From assembly GCF_013260645.1 (NCBI RefSeq), contig NZ_CP053921.1:806001-870000 (forward strand): a stretch of 64,000 nucleotides of DNA, written 5' to 3'. Positions 23,369-32,131 of this stretch are shown piece after piece. Position 1 is the first letter of the stretch; the number at the start of each line of letters is the position of its first letter. A program made the translations under genes and the position numbers. The notes beneath the pieces are model-generated. The model was not told the DNA's origin. It did no database searches and saw only the letters and a list, made by a program, of their open reading frames with translations. This stretch comes from Erythrobacter mangrovi (GTDB lineage Bacteria; Pseudomonadota; Alphaproteobacteria; Sphingomonadales; Sphingomonadaceae).

Positions 23369-24583
23369 ATGGAACGCTCCCCGGGCCCAACCGAAAGCGG
23401 ATTGCCGCAGATGGTCGAAGCCGCACTTGCGGCGCCAGGGCGGCTGCGCGACTGGCCCAGCCCACTCAAGGCGGCATGGGAGGCAGAGCGCAGCCCGCGC
23501 GTGCGTCGCGAGCTCGCCTTCCAGTTCAAGCTCGGATCCGCAGTCACGGTCGGCACAGTGCTGATCGACCTGCTGGCGGTCCCACAAATGGCGCTGACCG
23601 CGCTGATCCTGCGGATTGTGACGATAATCCCGCTCAATATCCTGGGCCTGGTGCTGTTGCGACGCGACAGGATCCAGCCTGCAAAGGCAATCGCCGCCCT
23701 GACACTGGCCATATTCGGTGCCAGTGCCATCTGGCTTTCCACCTATGGCAGCAGCGATGTCATCGCCCGCATCGGCATGGCAACGATGCTGTTGCTGGTG
23801 CTATCTCTCCACGTGTTGCCCTTCACCGTGGCGGAGAAGCTGCGATACGCGCTGCTGTTTTCGCTCGCCACCTGGGCGGCCGGACTGGTGCCCAACGCCT
23901 TGCCACCCAAGCTGCTGCTCCAGCACATGGTTCTGACGCTGCTGGCCGGGGGCGGAGCGATGGTGCTGGCGCAGCGGTTCTGGCAGTTCGAAGCGCGCGA
24001 CTTCCTGCGCTCGCTGCAGGACCGTGTCGTGCGCAAGGAGCTGGAGCAGCGCAATGGCCTGCTGCGCGAACTGTCAGAAAGCGATCCGCTGACCGGGCTG
24101 GCCAATCGGCGCAATTTCGAACGCGTGTTCGAAGAGGTCCGCGCAGCGGCAGACGATGGGGTGACGGCGTTGATGATGATCGATCTCGATCACTTCAAGG
24201 ACTTCAACGATCGACACGGCCACCAGGCGGGCGATCGCTGCCTGGTCGAGGTCGCCCGGGTGCTGGAACGCTGCCTCGTCCGGCACGGCGGACATGTCGC
24301 GCGATTCGGGGGCGAAGAGTTCATCGCGGTCTTCAGGGAGAGCGACGCCTGCGACGGAGCCATGTTGGCCGAACGGCTGCGTGAGGCGGTGTCGGCGCTG
24401 GCAATTCCGACAGGGCCTGGACATTGGAGCCGAATAACCGCGAGCATCGGGGTCGCCCGATCGAGCCGTGGCCAGGGGCTGAGCGAACTGATCGCGCGCG
24501 CGGATGAAGCACTCTACCGCGCCAAGCTGCGCGGTCGCGACAGGGTCGAACTCGCCTATTCGGGGGTAGAGGAATTGGGATGA
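23369..24583 (+). CDS. membrane diguanylate cyclase (GGDEF)
   Basis: A 404-aa protein that would make cyclic di-GMP. Residues ~50-215 contain about six hydrophobic helices (for example LGSAVTVGTVLIDLLAV and YALLFSLATWAAGLV) of unknown sensor type. A short coiled coil follows, then the GGDEF domain from SDPLTGLANRRNFE through MIDLDHFKDFNDRHGHQAGD, active motif GGEEF at 314-318, and RADEALYRAKLRGRDRV. The position of the RxxD inhibitory site reads RHGG, so product inhibition is probably lost. A GTTAAC half-site lies ~30 nt before the ATG. A paralogue follows 61 nt later. Confidence 0.92.
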   Translation: MERSPGPTESGLPQMVEAALAAPGRLRDWPSPLKAAWEAERSPRVRRELAFQFKLGSAVTVGTVLIDLLAVPQMALTALILRIVTIIPLNILGLVLLRRDRIQPAKAIAALTLAIFGASAIWLSTYGSSDVIARIGMATMLLLVLSLHVLPFTVAEKLRYALLFSLATWAAGLVPNALPPKLLLQHMVLTLLAGGGAMVLAQRFWQFEARDFLRSLQDRVVRKELEQRNGLLRELSESDPLTGLANRRNFERVFEEVRAAADDGVTALMMIDLDHFKDFNDRHGHQAGDRCLVEVARVLERCLVRHGGHVARFGGEEFIAVFRESDACDGAMLAERLREAVSALAIPTGPGHWSRITASIGVARSSRGQGLSELIARADEALYRAKLRGRDRVELAYSGVEELG

Positions 24584-24644
24584 CGGGGGGCTAGCGCAGT
24601 TTTCGGTAACCGGGCGGTGGGAGCCCGGTTATAAGAGGGATGGA

Positions 24645-25826
24645 ATGGGGTTGATTGACGACACCGCGTCAGCGGATCACAGGCGCTTGCCCCTGGGGCG
24701 GGGATCGCAGCCATCGCTCGCGATTGCGACGCTCCACGCCCACATCGACCGGACCCTGACCTTCGATTTCGCATTGGTGATCGGCGTCATGGTGGCAACG
24801 CTGGCGGTAGACGCGATCATCGTGCCCTTGCAGATGTCCCTCGCCATTCTGCTCAAGCTGGGGACGGTGGGTTTGCTGGGCATGATTGGACTATACCTCC
24901 CGGTCGAGCGGCGGGGAGCTAGAAAGGTCCTGCTTGGGGCCGCGCTAATCGCGTTCGGCTGTTCGACCACTACCATCGCCAGCTGGTCACCCGCGCCCGA
25001 AAGCCTGTTTCACATGATGGGCACGGTCCTGATCCTGGGCACATCGACACCCGTGCTGCCCTACACACCCCGTGAATCCGGCGCCTATGTTGCCATCTAC
25101 GCGCTCGCGACGGGCACCCTGTATGCAATCCAGCACTCGCTCGACGCCGAGACCTTTGGAATCCTCGGGGTACTCGTCATTACCGGAACGGCGGCCTGGT
25201 TCCTGGCCCGCCGGATGTGGTCGCTGCTAATGCGCGACCTCTTGCTCGGAGACCTACAACAACGAGAGATGGAAGAACTGGCGCGGGCCAATCGCGACCT
25301 GCAGCGGCTGGCCAGCCACGATCCGCTCACCGGCCTCGCCAATCGCCGGCTCTGCTCCGAGGTATTTGCCGAGCAGTATGCGCAGACCGGGGGCGGCGGG
25401 CGCAACCACGTTGCGGTTCTGCTGCTCGACCTCGATCACTTCAAGGCCTTCAATGATCGGCATGGCCACCAGCTCGGCGACGCCTGCCTCAAGGCCGTCA
25501 GCGACGCGCTGGCGCACACAGCAAGATTGCACAACGGCATTGCCGCACGCTTCGGGGGCGAGGAATTCGTAGTGGTCCTGCGCGTCGAAGGGCCGCTTGC
25601 CGCGCGCAAGGTGGCTGAAGATCTCCGCGTCGCAATCGAACGGATCGAACTGGCCTTGGGCGGAGGGAACGAAACGGCCGCCTGCACCACCAGCATCGGT
25701 ATCGCTGTCCATTGCAGCGATGTCGCACCCGACCTGGCGCAATTGCTGACCGCCGCCGACAAGGCGCTCTATGCAGCAAAGGATGGCGGGCGGAACCGCT
25801 GCGAACTGGTCGAGGCTCGCACATAG
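24645..25826 (+). CDS. membrane diguanylate cyclase (GGDEF), paralogue
   Basis: A 393-aa protein with the same plan as its upstream neighbour: hydrophobic helices at ~40-200 (FALVIGVMVATLAVDAIIV, ILLKLGTVGLLGMIGLYL and others), a linker helix LQQREMEELARANRDLQRL, then SHDPLTGLANRRL, LLLDLDHFKAFNDRHGHQLGD, GGEEF at 304-308 and ADKALYAAKDGGRNR. The catalytic motif is intact. No RxxD inhibitory site precedes it (LHNG region). The two cyclases probably arose by tandem duplication followed by divergence of the sensor half. Confidence 0.92.
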   Translation: MGLIDDTASADHRRLPLGRGSQPSLAIATLHAHIDRTLTFDFALVIGVMVATLAVDAIIVPLQMSLAILLKLGTVGLLGMIGLYLPVERRGARKVLLGAALIAFGCSTTTIASWSPAPESLFHMMGTVLILGTSTPVLPYTPRESGAYVAIYALATGTLYAIQHSLDAETFGILGVLVITGTAAWFLARRMWSLLMRDLLLGDLQQREMEELARANRDLQRLASHDPLTGLANRRLCSEVFAEQYAQTGGGGRNHVAVLLLDLDHFKAFNDRHGHQLGDACLKAVSDALAHTARLHNGIAARFGGEEFVVVLRVEGPLAARKVAEDLRVAIERIELALGGGNETAACTTSIGIAVHCSDVAPDLAQLLTAADKALYAAKDGGRNRCELVEART

Positions 25827-25840
25827 GGGGTAAGAGAAAC

Positions 25841-25865
25841 CCCGGCCCGCGAGTGCGGAGCCGGG
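25841..25865. terminator. terminator-like hairpin between the second GGDEF gene and nrdA
   Basis: CCCGGC-CCGC pairs with GCGG-A-GCCGGG around GAGT, a 10-bp stem with one bulged A. It sits between the convergent cyclase gene and nrdA and could serve both. No U-tract is seen. Confidence 0.55.
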
Positions 25866-25896
25866 ACCCTTTGCCACATTGCCCGTTCGACCTGTC

Positions 25897-27927
25897 TTAC
25901 TGGCAGGCGAGGCATTCCTCGTAATCGGTCTGGCCGGCTGCGGCTAACAGTTCGATCTTGGCCGCATCAGCAGTATTGTCGGCTTCCACGCCACCGGCGA
26001 AGCCTGCGCGCTGCACGCTCTTCGAACGCAGGTAATAGAGCGACTTGATGCCCTTCTCCCACGCCTGGAAGTGCAGCATCATCAGGTCCCACTTGTCGAC
26101 ATCGGCCGGGATGAACAGGTTCAGCGACTGCGCCTGGTCGATATAGGGCGCGCGGTCGGCAGCGAATTCGAGCAGCCAGCGCTGGTCGATTTCGAAGCTG
26201 GTCTTGAAGGTCGCCTTTTCCTCGACCGAGAGGAAATCGAGATGTTGGACCGAGCCGCCCTTCTCGAGAATCGAATTCCACACCGCGACCGAGTTCTTGC
26301 TCTTCTTGTCGAGCAGCTTCTCGAGATACGGGTTCTTCACGATGAAGCTGCCCGACAGGGTCTTGTGGGTATAGATATTCGCCGGGATCGGTTCGATGCA
26401 GGCGCTGGTGCCGCCGCAGATGATGCTGATCGACGCGGTGGGCGCGATCGCCATCTTGCAGCTGAACCGTTCCATTGCGCCGGTTTCTTCCGCATCCGGG
26501 CACGCGCCGCGTTCCTGCGCCAGCACCAGCGAGGCTTCTTCCGCCTTGCTGCTGATGTGCTTGAACATCTTGAGGTTCCACACCTTCGCCATGGGGCTTT
26601 CGAAGCCGATGCTCTTGGACTGGAGGAAGGAATGGAAACCCATGACGCCCATGCCGACGCTGCGTTCGCGCATCGCCGAATACTTGGCGCGGGCCATCTC
26701 GTCCGGCGCGCGGTCGATATAGTCCTGCAGCACGTTGTCGAGGAAGCGCATGACGTCCTCGATGAAACGCTTGTCGGTGTTCCACTCATCCCACTTCTCG
26801 AGGTTGAGTGAGGACAGGCAGCACACCGCGGTCCGGTCGTTACCCAGATGGTCGATGCCGGTCGGCAGGGTGATCTCTGCGCACAGGTTCGAAGTCGAGA
26901 CCTTGAGACCCAGTTCGCGGTGATGCTTGGGCATCATCCGGTTCACGGTGTCGGAGAAGACGATGTAGGGCTCACCCGTCGCGAGGCGGGTTTCGACCAG
27001 CTTCTGGAACAGCGCACGTGCATCGATGGTCTTGCGCACCGATCCGTCGCGCGGGCTGACGAGGTCGAATTCCGCACCGGCGCGGACCGCTTCCATGAAG
27101 GCGTCGGTGACCAGCACGCCATGGTGCAGGTTGAGCGCCTTGCGGTTGAAGTCGCCCGAGGGCTTACGGATCTCGAGGAACTCTTCGATCTCGGGGTGCG
27201 AGATATCGATGTAGCAGGCGGCCGAGCCGCGCCGCAGCGAGCCCTGCGAGATCGCCAGCGTCAGGCTGTCCATCACCCGCACGAAGGGAATGATGCCGCT
27301 GGTCTTGCCGTTGAGTCCGACCGGCTCGCCGATCCCGCGGACATTGCCCCAATAGGTTCCGATGCCACCGCCCTTGGAAGCGAGCCAGACGTTCTCGTTC
27401 CAGGTGCTGACGATGCCATCGAGGCTGTCGCTGACCGAATTGAGGTAGCAGGAAATGGGCAGGCCGCGCGTGGTACCGCCATTCGACAGCACCGGGGTCG
27501 CAGGCATGAACCACAGGTTCGAGATATAATCGTAGAGCCGCTGGGCGTGGTCCTGATCGTCGGCGAAGGCATCGGCGACGCGGGCGAACAGGTCCTGGTA
27601 GGTTTCACCCGGCAGCAGGTAGCGGTCGGTCAGCGTTTCCTTGCCGAAATCGGTCAGGTTCGCATCGCGCGCGGCATCGGTCACCACGTTGAAGCGGCGA
27701 TCGAGGATCTTCTTGCTGTCGTCCTGCACCGTAGCCGCAGCCTTGGCCGCTTCGGCCATGGCTTGGCCGGCCGCCTCCGCCACCAGCGCGTCGGACCCCT
27801 TGTCGCCCTTGTCCATTGTCATTGCCTTCTCGGGCTGTTTCTTAGCCGGTGTTGTCGTTGTTTCGGCGGTGTCCTGCATATCCAGATCCAGTGCCATCGC
27901 CGTATCATCCCCGCTTTTGAAATCCAT
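25897..27927 (-). CDS. nrdA: class Ia-type ribonucleotide reductase large subunit
   Basis: A 676-aa catalytic subunit. PATPVLSNGGTTRGLPISCY and TAVCCLSSLNLEKW carry the redox cysteines, TSNLCAEITLP the Asn-Cys-Glu active-site triad, SLYYLRSKS the radical-transfer tyrosines and ECLACQ the C-terminal CxxC that re-reduces the site. The first ~70 residues are a low-complexity Lys/Ala/Glu extension. I see no ATP-cone, so overall activity control by dATP may be absent. ATG 27927 is used, but MALDLDMQD (ATG 27897) is an equally possible start. nrdB is 4 kb downstream, not adjacent. Confidence 0.94.
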   Translation of the reverse strand: MDFKSGDDTAMALDLDMQDTAETTTTPAKKQPEKAMTMDKGDKGSDALVAEAAGQAMAEAAKAAATVQDDSKKILDRRFNVVTDAARDANLTDFGKETLTDRYLLPGETYQDLFARVADAFADDQDHAQRLYDYISNLWFMPATPVLSNGGTTRGLPISCYLNSVSDSLDGIVSTWNENVWLASKGGGIGTYWGNVRGIGEPVGLNGKTSGIIPFVRVMDSLTLAISQGSLRRGSAACYIDISHPEIEEFLEIRKPSGDFNRKALNLHHGVLVTDAFMEAVRAGAEFDLVSPRDGSVRKTIDARALFQKLVETRLATGEPYIVFSDTVNRMMPKHHRELGLKVSTSNLCAEITLPTGIDHLGNDRTAVCCLSSLNLEKWDEWNTDKRFIEDVMRFLDNVLQDYIDRAPDEMARAKYSAMRERSVGMGVMGFHSFLQSKSIGFESPMAKVWNLKMFKHISSKAEEASLVLAQERGACPDAEETGAMERFSCKMAIAPTASISIICGGTSACIEPIPANIYTHKTLSGSFIVKNPYLEKLLDKKSKNSVAVWNSILEKGGSVQHLDFLSVEEKATFKTSFEIDQRWLLEFAADRAPYIDQAQSLNLFIPADVDKWDLMMLHFQAWEKGIKSLYYLRSKSVQRAGFAGGVEADNTADAAKIELLAAAGQTDYEECLACQ

Positions 27928-28518
27928 CGTGTGCCCCGCCGTTTCTTGCCCCTGGCGGAAGGCGTGACCTGCATCACGTGTTCCGCTTGTGTTCGAGTCG
28001 GCGGGCGTCCCTCCCGCCTAGCAATTTTCGTGTCTTCGGGGGCGAAAACTTATCCCGTTCTTTCCCACAGCCCGGCGCGTCCTCAGCGCGCATCCGATAT
28101 GGGGATGAACGCCCGAAAAGCTAGGTCTAGTGGGTACCCCCGGCAACCCGACCACTAAATACTGAATCAGGAGGGTCTCGCACGCAAGAGGGTCAATAAA
28201 GATTTAATGCCTCGCCGTTCCGATCGGAGCAGGTGTATTACAATGCTACAACGCAGCGACGCGTGGGAAAAGCTGGACTGGCGCGACGCGCAAGTCGGAA
28301 AATGAATCCGGGAAAAAAATTTTGCGGGCAAAAACGAAACTGCGGACTTGAGATTCAAACGAATCCGGCGGCGCAATTTGTGAACGCTAGCCAACCCGAT
28401 AAAGTGCAGCTGACGAGCGCGCTTTGGATGATAATCGGGAGCACTCCGCCGGCGCGGGGCGGCATCCCCGCAGAAAGATGCCGCCCCGACTCCGTGACGG
28501 TTCCCGACCAGTTGGGAC
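27928..28518 (-). promoter_or_regulatory. 591-nt gap upstream of nrdA with possible NrdR boxes
   Basis: No convincing gene. Two degenerate box-like sequences lie at 28118-28133 and 28152-28167. Each carries a CCACTA(G/A)A half-site, one on each strand, resembling alphaproteobacterial NrdR boxes. Their spacing (18 bp between boxes, ~34 bp centre to centre) is slightly longer than the usual 31-32 bp. A 10-bp hairpin at 28456-28487 closes the far end. Between 28200 and 28400 the sequence is AT-richer with short frames lacking good ribosome sites; I see nothing else there. Confidence 0.35.
28456..28487 (-). terminator. terminator-like hairpin after the TonB-like gene
   Basis: GGGGCGGCAT (28456-28465) pairs perfectly with ATGCCGCCCC (28478-28487), loop 12 nt. 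It lies 31 nt past the stop of the leftward gene at 28519, where a terminator is expected. Confidence 0.55.
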
Positions 28519-29016
28519 TTAGGAAACCATGCGCGGTGTTAGGTTCAGCGCGAGCACTGCACGTTCCTGCGCAGATGAGGCGATCCGCGCAGTTTCCTCG
28601 CGGATAAGCCGCTTGGTAAGGCGCGCCAATTCCACTTGATCATCTGCAACGATGATGTTGGCTTGGACTACTTGCCCTTCCGCGACGCCGGCCGGTGCCG
28701 GCGCGAGGCTCGAGAGGCCATGCACGGCACGACGTGCGGCCGCATCAAGCCTGCTGTTGCCTGAGCCCTCGTAAGTGACGACATTGATTGCTTGTCCGTC
28801 TTTGCCAACCTGAAAGCGAACCTTGGCGATCCCGTGCACATTTGCTCGTGGGTCGAAGCGTTGACGTGCTAACTGTGAATCAAGATCTTTCGATACCATC
28901 GCCACGAATGACGAACTGGAAGGCGGCGAAACCACAATATCTTGTGAAGCGAGGGGCCCGGTCAGGGCCGACGAAGTTGCGACGATCGAGGCAGCGAAAA
29001 CGACAAGTTTGTTCAT
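28519..29016 (-). CDS. secreted protein with TonB C-terminal-like domain
   Basis: A 165-aa protein with an N-terminal signal peptide (NKLVVFAASIVATSSALTGPL, cleavage probably near LAS-QD). The middle, VHGIAKVRFQVGKDGQAINV followed by SGNSRLDAAARRAV, matches the TonB/energy-transducer C-terminal fold. There is no membrane anchor or proline-rich spacer, so it is not a full TonB. Similar orphan domains are frequent in sphingomonads. Ribosome site AAAGGA is 7 nt before the ATG. Role unknown, possibly periplasmic or envelope protein interaction. Confidence 0.75.
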   Translation of the reverse strand: MNKLVVFAASIVATSSALTGPLASQDIVVSPPSSSSFVAMVSKDLDSQLARQRFDPRANVHGIAKVRFQVGKDGQAINVVTYEGSGNSRLDAAARRAVHGLSSLAPAPAGVAEGQVVQANIIVADDQVELARLTKRLIREETARIASSAQERAVLALNLTPRMVS

Positions 29017-29223
29017 TGGACCATCCTTTCAGCGAAAGAGATGATCGGCCGCAGAGAGTATCACGCAGGATGCGACTGGCTGTTATGGTTCAGGCGATGA
29101 CGGTCTAGGGTCGATCGGCGTTCGGTTGGCCTGCGGGAACCACTCGAACCCTATAAACCATAGCCACTTTGCTGATCTTGTCAAAATACGAATTTTTCTG
29201 TGTCGTGTCTGTGCAAAATTGTT

Positions 29224-29253
29224 ATTATATTGTTCATGCTTGGTGTAAAACAA
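29224..29253 (-). promoter_or_regulatory. sigma70-like promoter reading toward the TonB-like gene
   Basis: On the minus strand TTGTTT (29253-29248) and a consensus TATAAT (29229-29224) are separated by 18 bp, in a conspicuously AT-rich block of the 380-nt gap 29017-29396. Transcription would run leftward, giving a leader of about 200 nt before the gene at 29016. Nothing else is recognisable in the gap. Confidence 0.5.
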
Positions 29254-29396
29254 CCATAGCTCATGCTTTTTTAAGCCGTTTTTGGGCCAAGAGCATAGTG
29301 ACACGTTCGCGACTCGCACCGTCGCCTGGGCTTGCTCCGTAGGTGTCCACACCACTGGCCTATTGCCGCACTATGGTTGTCGCAACTGGTTCGCAT

Positions 29397-30770
29397 TCAC
29401 CCAGTCGCGCCTCCTTCGAGCGCGTCCATCTGGCGGCGCAAGGGGCCGCCAAGAACCAGCACCAGGACCGCCCCTGAAGCCGATAGCCCGACATGCAGCA
29501 ACCAGAATCCGACATCGCCCAGCGGCTCATAGAATCGCGCGATGAAGCCCGAACCGATCCCCACCACGAACAGCGTCAGGTAAGCCCCGGCCATCATCAG
29601 GGCGTTGATCTTGGCGGGCGCGCGACGCGAGACCAGGGCGAGCGCGGTCGGCCATTGGTACATGAATGCGACGCCGGACAGGAAGAAGGCGGCCAGCGGG
29701 AACAGGATCGACACCTTGCCATCGGGTGCGCTCATTGCGCCGAGCGCAAGCATGCCCGAGGAACAGGCCATTATGATCGCTCCAGTGGCGATCTTGGTCA
29801 GGTCGCTGGGTTCGCCACCACGCCGCCCCTGCCAGGCCCAGATCGCCAGCAGCATCGGCAAGGCAATGACCGAGGCGAGGCTGTCTTCCGACGCGAGCCA
29901 GGGAGTCGGAACGGTGAAGCCGCCGAACGTCAGGTCGACCCGCTCGTTGACCCACAGCATCCCGACATTGAACAGCTGTTCGTAGGCGAAGCTCTGGCAC
30001 ATGGTGATAAGCAGCACGCAGATGACCAGACCGATCATCTTCCATTCATTGGGCGTCAGCGGCGGCAGGCTCTCGCCTTCCATCGGTAGCACGCGACCCT
30101 CTGCGAAATACTTGAGGCCCGTGAAATAGACCACTGCCGCCACGAGCATGAACAGGCCTGCGGCACCGAAGCCGATGTGCCAGCCATAGATCTGCGCGAG
30201 CAACCCGCAGACCAGCGGGCCGATCGTCGCGCCAACGTTGATCCCGGTCGAGAAGATCGCATAGCCCTTCGAACGCAACGTCTCCTCATGTCTCTCGTAA
30301 AGGTGGCCAACCTGCGCGGCGATATTGCCCTTGAGGCAGCCGGAGCCGAGCACCAGCAGGAGCAGGGCAGCAAGGAACGAAACATCGAAGGCCATCGCGA
30401 AGTGGCCCAGCGTCATCATCGCGATGCCGATCATGACGACACGCTTGGCGCCCAGCCAGCGGTCGGCCAGCAAGCCACCGAGCAACGGCGTGAAATAGAC
30501 AAAGCCGGCGTAAAGCCCGAAGGTCTGGCTGGCGAAGGCTTGGGTCGACAGCTCGCCGAAGATCCCCTCGACGATGCGCCGGTAGGCATCCATCCCGGCG
30601 ACATTCTCGATCCGTCCGGGCAGGAGCAGTTCCTGCACCATGTAGAGCACCAGCAGTCCGCGCATGCCGTAGAAGCTGAACCGCTCCCACATCTCGGTCA
30701 TGGCAAGGAAGATCAGCCCCTTGGGATGGCCCCACAGTCGCTCATCGCTGCGCGTCACGGCTGATTGCAT
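29397..30770 (-). CDS. proton-dependent oligopeptide transporter (POT/PTR family)
   Basis: A 457-aa inner-membrane peptide:proton symporter with about 12-14 helices. The signature EMWERFSFYGMRGLLVLYMV contains the ExxER motif for proton coupling. PLLGGLLADRWLGAKRVVMIG is the MFS loop and GSGCLKGNIAAQVGHLY the family's second signature. FAYEQLFNVGMLWVNERVDL is in the expected middle helix. It probably imports di- and tripeptides, consistent with the exported peptidases at 48-51 kb (inference). Ends in a Gly/Ala tail with no neighbour in operon. Confidence 0.92.
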   Translation of the reverse strand: MQSAVTRSDERLWGHPKGLIFLAMTEMWERFSFYGMRGLLVLYMVQELLLPGRIENVAGMDAYRRIVEGIFGELSTQAFASQTFGLYAGFVYFTPLLGGLLADRWLGAKRVVMIGIAMMTLGHFAMAFDVSFLAALLLLVLGSGCLKGNIAAQVGHLYERHEETLRSKGYAIFSTGINVGATIGPLVCGLLAQIYGWHIGFGAAGLFMLVAAVVYFTGLKYFAEGRVLPMEGESLPPLTPNEWKMIGLVICVLLITMCQSFAYEQLFNVGMLWVNERVDLTFGGFTVPTPWLASEDSLASVIALPMLLAIWAWQGRRGGEPSDLTKIATGAIIMACSSGMLALGAMSAPDGKVSILFPLAAFFLSGVAFMYQWPTALALVSRRAPAKINALMMAGAYLTLFVVGIGSGFIARFYEPLGDVGFWLLHVGLSASGAVLVLVLGGPLRRQMDALEGGATG

Positions 30771-30914
30771 GCCCTGTCCTCTCCCGCCCTTCGCACCGGG
30801 GGTAGGACAAGGGGGTGGCTTGTCAATCGCGACCCTCGCCCTTTCGACCCTTGCTCGCTACCGCAGCGACGCGCATGCTTGGCTCGAGACTCATAAACGA
30901 CCACCACAGGCGAC

Positions 30915-31022
30915 ATGCGCGCCTGGTATGACTCGCCCGAATATCAGGCGATCATCCATCACCACACGGACAATTCACGCGGCATCATGACCTTCGCGGA
31001 AGGCTTCGTCCCGCCGTCGTAA
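30915..31022 (+). pseudogene. remnant of a DUF1330 protein (C-terminal ~35 codons)
   Basis: Reading from ATG 30915 gives RAWYDSPEYQAIIHHHTDNS and then GIMTFAEGF and a stop. The first stretch is the conserved AxxWYxSPEYQxI ending of DUF1330 proteins, which are about 95 aa. The frame is closed by TAA at 30894 and nothing upstream resembles the rest of the domain. It is therefore a truncated relic, with no ribosome site. It lies in the gap between the POT gene and the hydrolase gene. Confidence 0.6.
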
Positions 31023-31043
31023 GGGGCTAGCCCGCCTGCGGTC

Positions 31044-31931
31044 CTAGCCTGCCGCCTTGGCGTGCGCCGCGATCGCATCGGCGACCTCGTCGACCAGTTC
31101 GAGCGGCAGGTCGTGCCCCCAGCCGGGAATGGTCTTGATCTGCGCGCCGGGGATGCTCGCGGCGGTGTCGCGACCGCCTTCGACCGGGACCAGCGGGTCG
31201 TCTTCGCCATGGAGCACGAGGGTGGGCACCGAAATGTCCTTGAGCATGGAACGGCGGTCGCCGTCTGCAATGATCGCGGAGAGATGCCGCGTCGGCCCTT
31301 CAGGATAGACGCTGCGACGCACGGTAGCCCGCGTCCGTTCGCGCAAGCGCTCCTCATCCGCCGGATAGCCGGGCGAGCCGATCGTGCGGGCGAGCTTCAT
31401 GCCGTGTTCGACCAGCACATCCTCATCCATGCTTGCTGGCCTTGTCACCAGCACCTTCATCGCCTCGGGCTTGGCCGGCGGGAGCTTGGGATTGCCGGTG
31501 GTCGAGAAGATCGAGGTCAGTGATAACGCCTTGTCCGCATGGCGGGCGGCAAAATGCTGGGCGATCATCCCGCCCATGCTGGCACCGACGATATGCGCCT
31601 TGGGAATTCCCAGCGCATCGAGCAGCCCGGCGCCGTCGTCCGCCATATCCGCCAGGGTGTAGGGCACCTTAGGCTTGAACCCCAGTTTCGAAAGCAGGGT
31701 CATCTTTATGAGGCCTGGGGCCTTTATCCCATGGAACTTGTGGCTGAGGCCGATGTCGCGATTGTCGTACCGGATCACATGGAAGCCGTGCCCGGCCAGC
31801 GCCTCTACCAGTTCGTCGGGCCAGAGGGTCAGCTGTGCGCCAAAGCCCATGATCAGCAGCATCGGCGGGTTTGCCGGATCGCCGTGCTCTTCATAGTGTA
31901 TTTCGATACCGTTCGCGGTGGCCTTGGGCAC
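31044..31931 (-). CDS. alpha/beta-fold hydrolase
   Basis: A 295-aa soluble hydrolase. ANPPMLLIMGFGAQLTLWPD provides the oxyanion region. VGASMGGMIAQHFAARH has the nucleophile Ser in GASMG. HGEDDPLVPVEGG carries the acid and PGWGHDLPLELVDEV the catalytic His. An insert between strands 6 and 7 (residues ~150-215) forms the lid. It is like the TAP/esterase and epoxide-hydrolase-like group. Substrate is not deducible. Single-gene unit upstream of the PilZ gene (divergent). Confidence 0.88.
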   Translation of the reverse strand: MPKATANGIEIHYEEHGDPANPPMLLIMGFGAQLTLWPDELVEALAGHGFHVIRYDNRDIGLSHKFHGIKAPGLIKMTLLSKLGFKPKVPYTLADMADDGAGLLDALGIPKAHIVGASMGGMIAQHFAARHADKALSLTSIFSTTGNPKLPPAKPEAMKVLVTRPASMDEDVLVEHGMKLARTIGSPGYPADEERLRERTRATVRRSVYPEGPTRHLSAIIADGDRRSMLKDISVPTLVLHGEDDPLVPVEGGRDTAASIPGAQIKTIPGWGHDLPLELVDEVADAIAAHAKAAG

Positions 31932-32025
31932 GCTAGTCTCTCCCCTATTGGTCCTGTACTCGGGAACTCAGCCGAAAGCGCGGCGCTTGTCCACGCCATT
32001 GTGGTTTTGGGCGGCGCGACAATTG

Positions 32026-32040
32026 TTAACACTTCCTTAC
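32026..32040 (+). promoter_or_regulatory. near-consensus CtrA site before the PilZ gene
   Basis: TTAA-N7-TTAC differs by one base from the CtrA full site TTAA-N7-TTAA. It lies ~95 nt before the PilZ start within the 200-nt divergent gap. CtrA controls motility and c-di-GMP genes in many alphaproteobacteria. Confidence 0.4.
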
Positions 32041-32131
32041 CGCGGCGCCAGAAATGTCGCGTACATACAAGCGCGCCCTGCCCGCCTACGACACAGTTCC
32101 TGTGTGCAACCCACTGTCAGGGAAAGCCAAA

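Noticed and set aside
28233..28607. 124-codon plus-strand frame upstream of the TonB-like gene
   Set aside because: It runs through a terminator-like hairpin and into the antisense of the 28519 gene. No ribosome site at the right spacing and no recognisable pattern.
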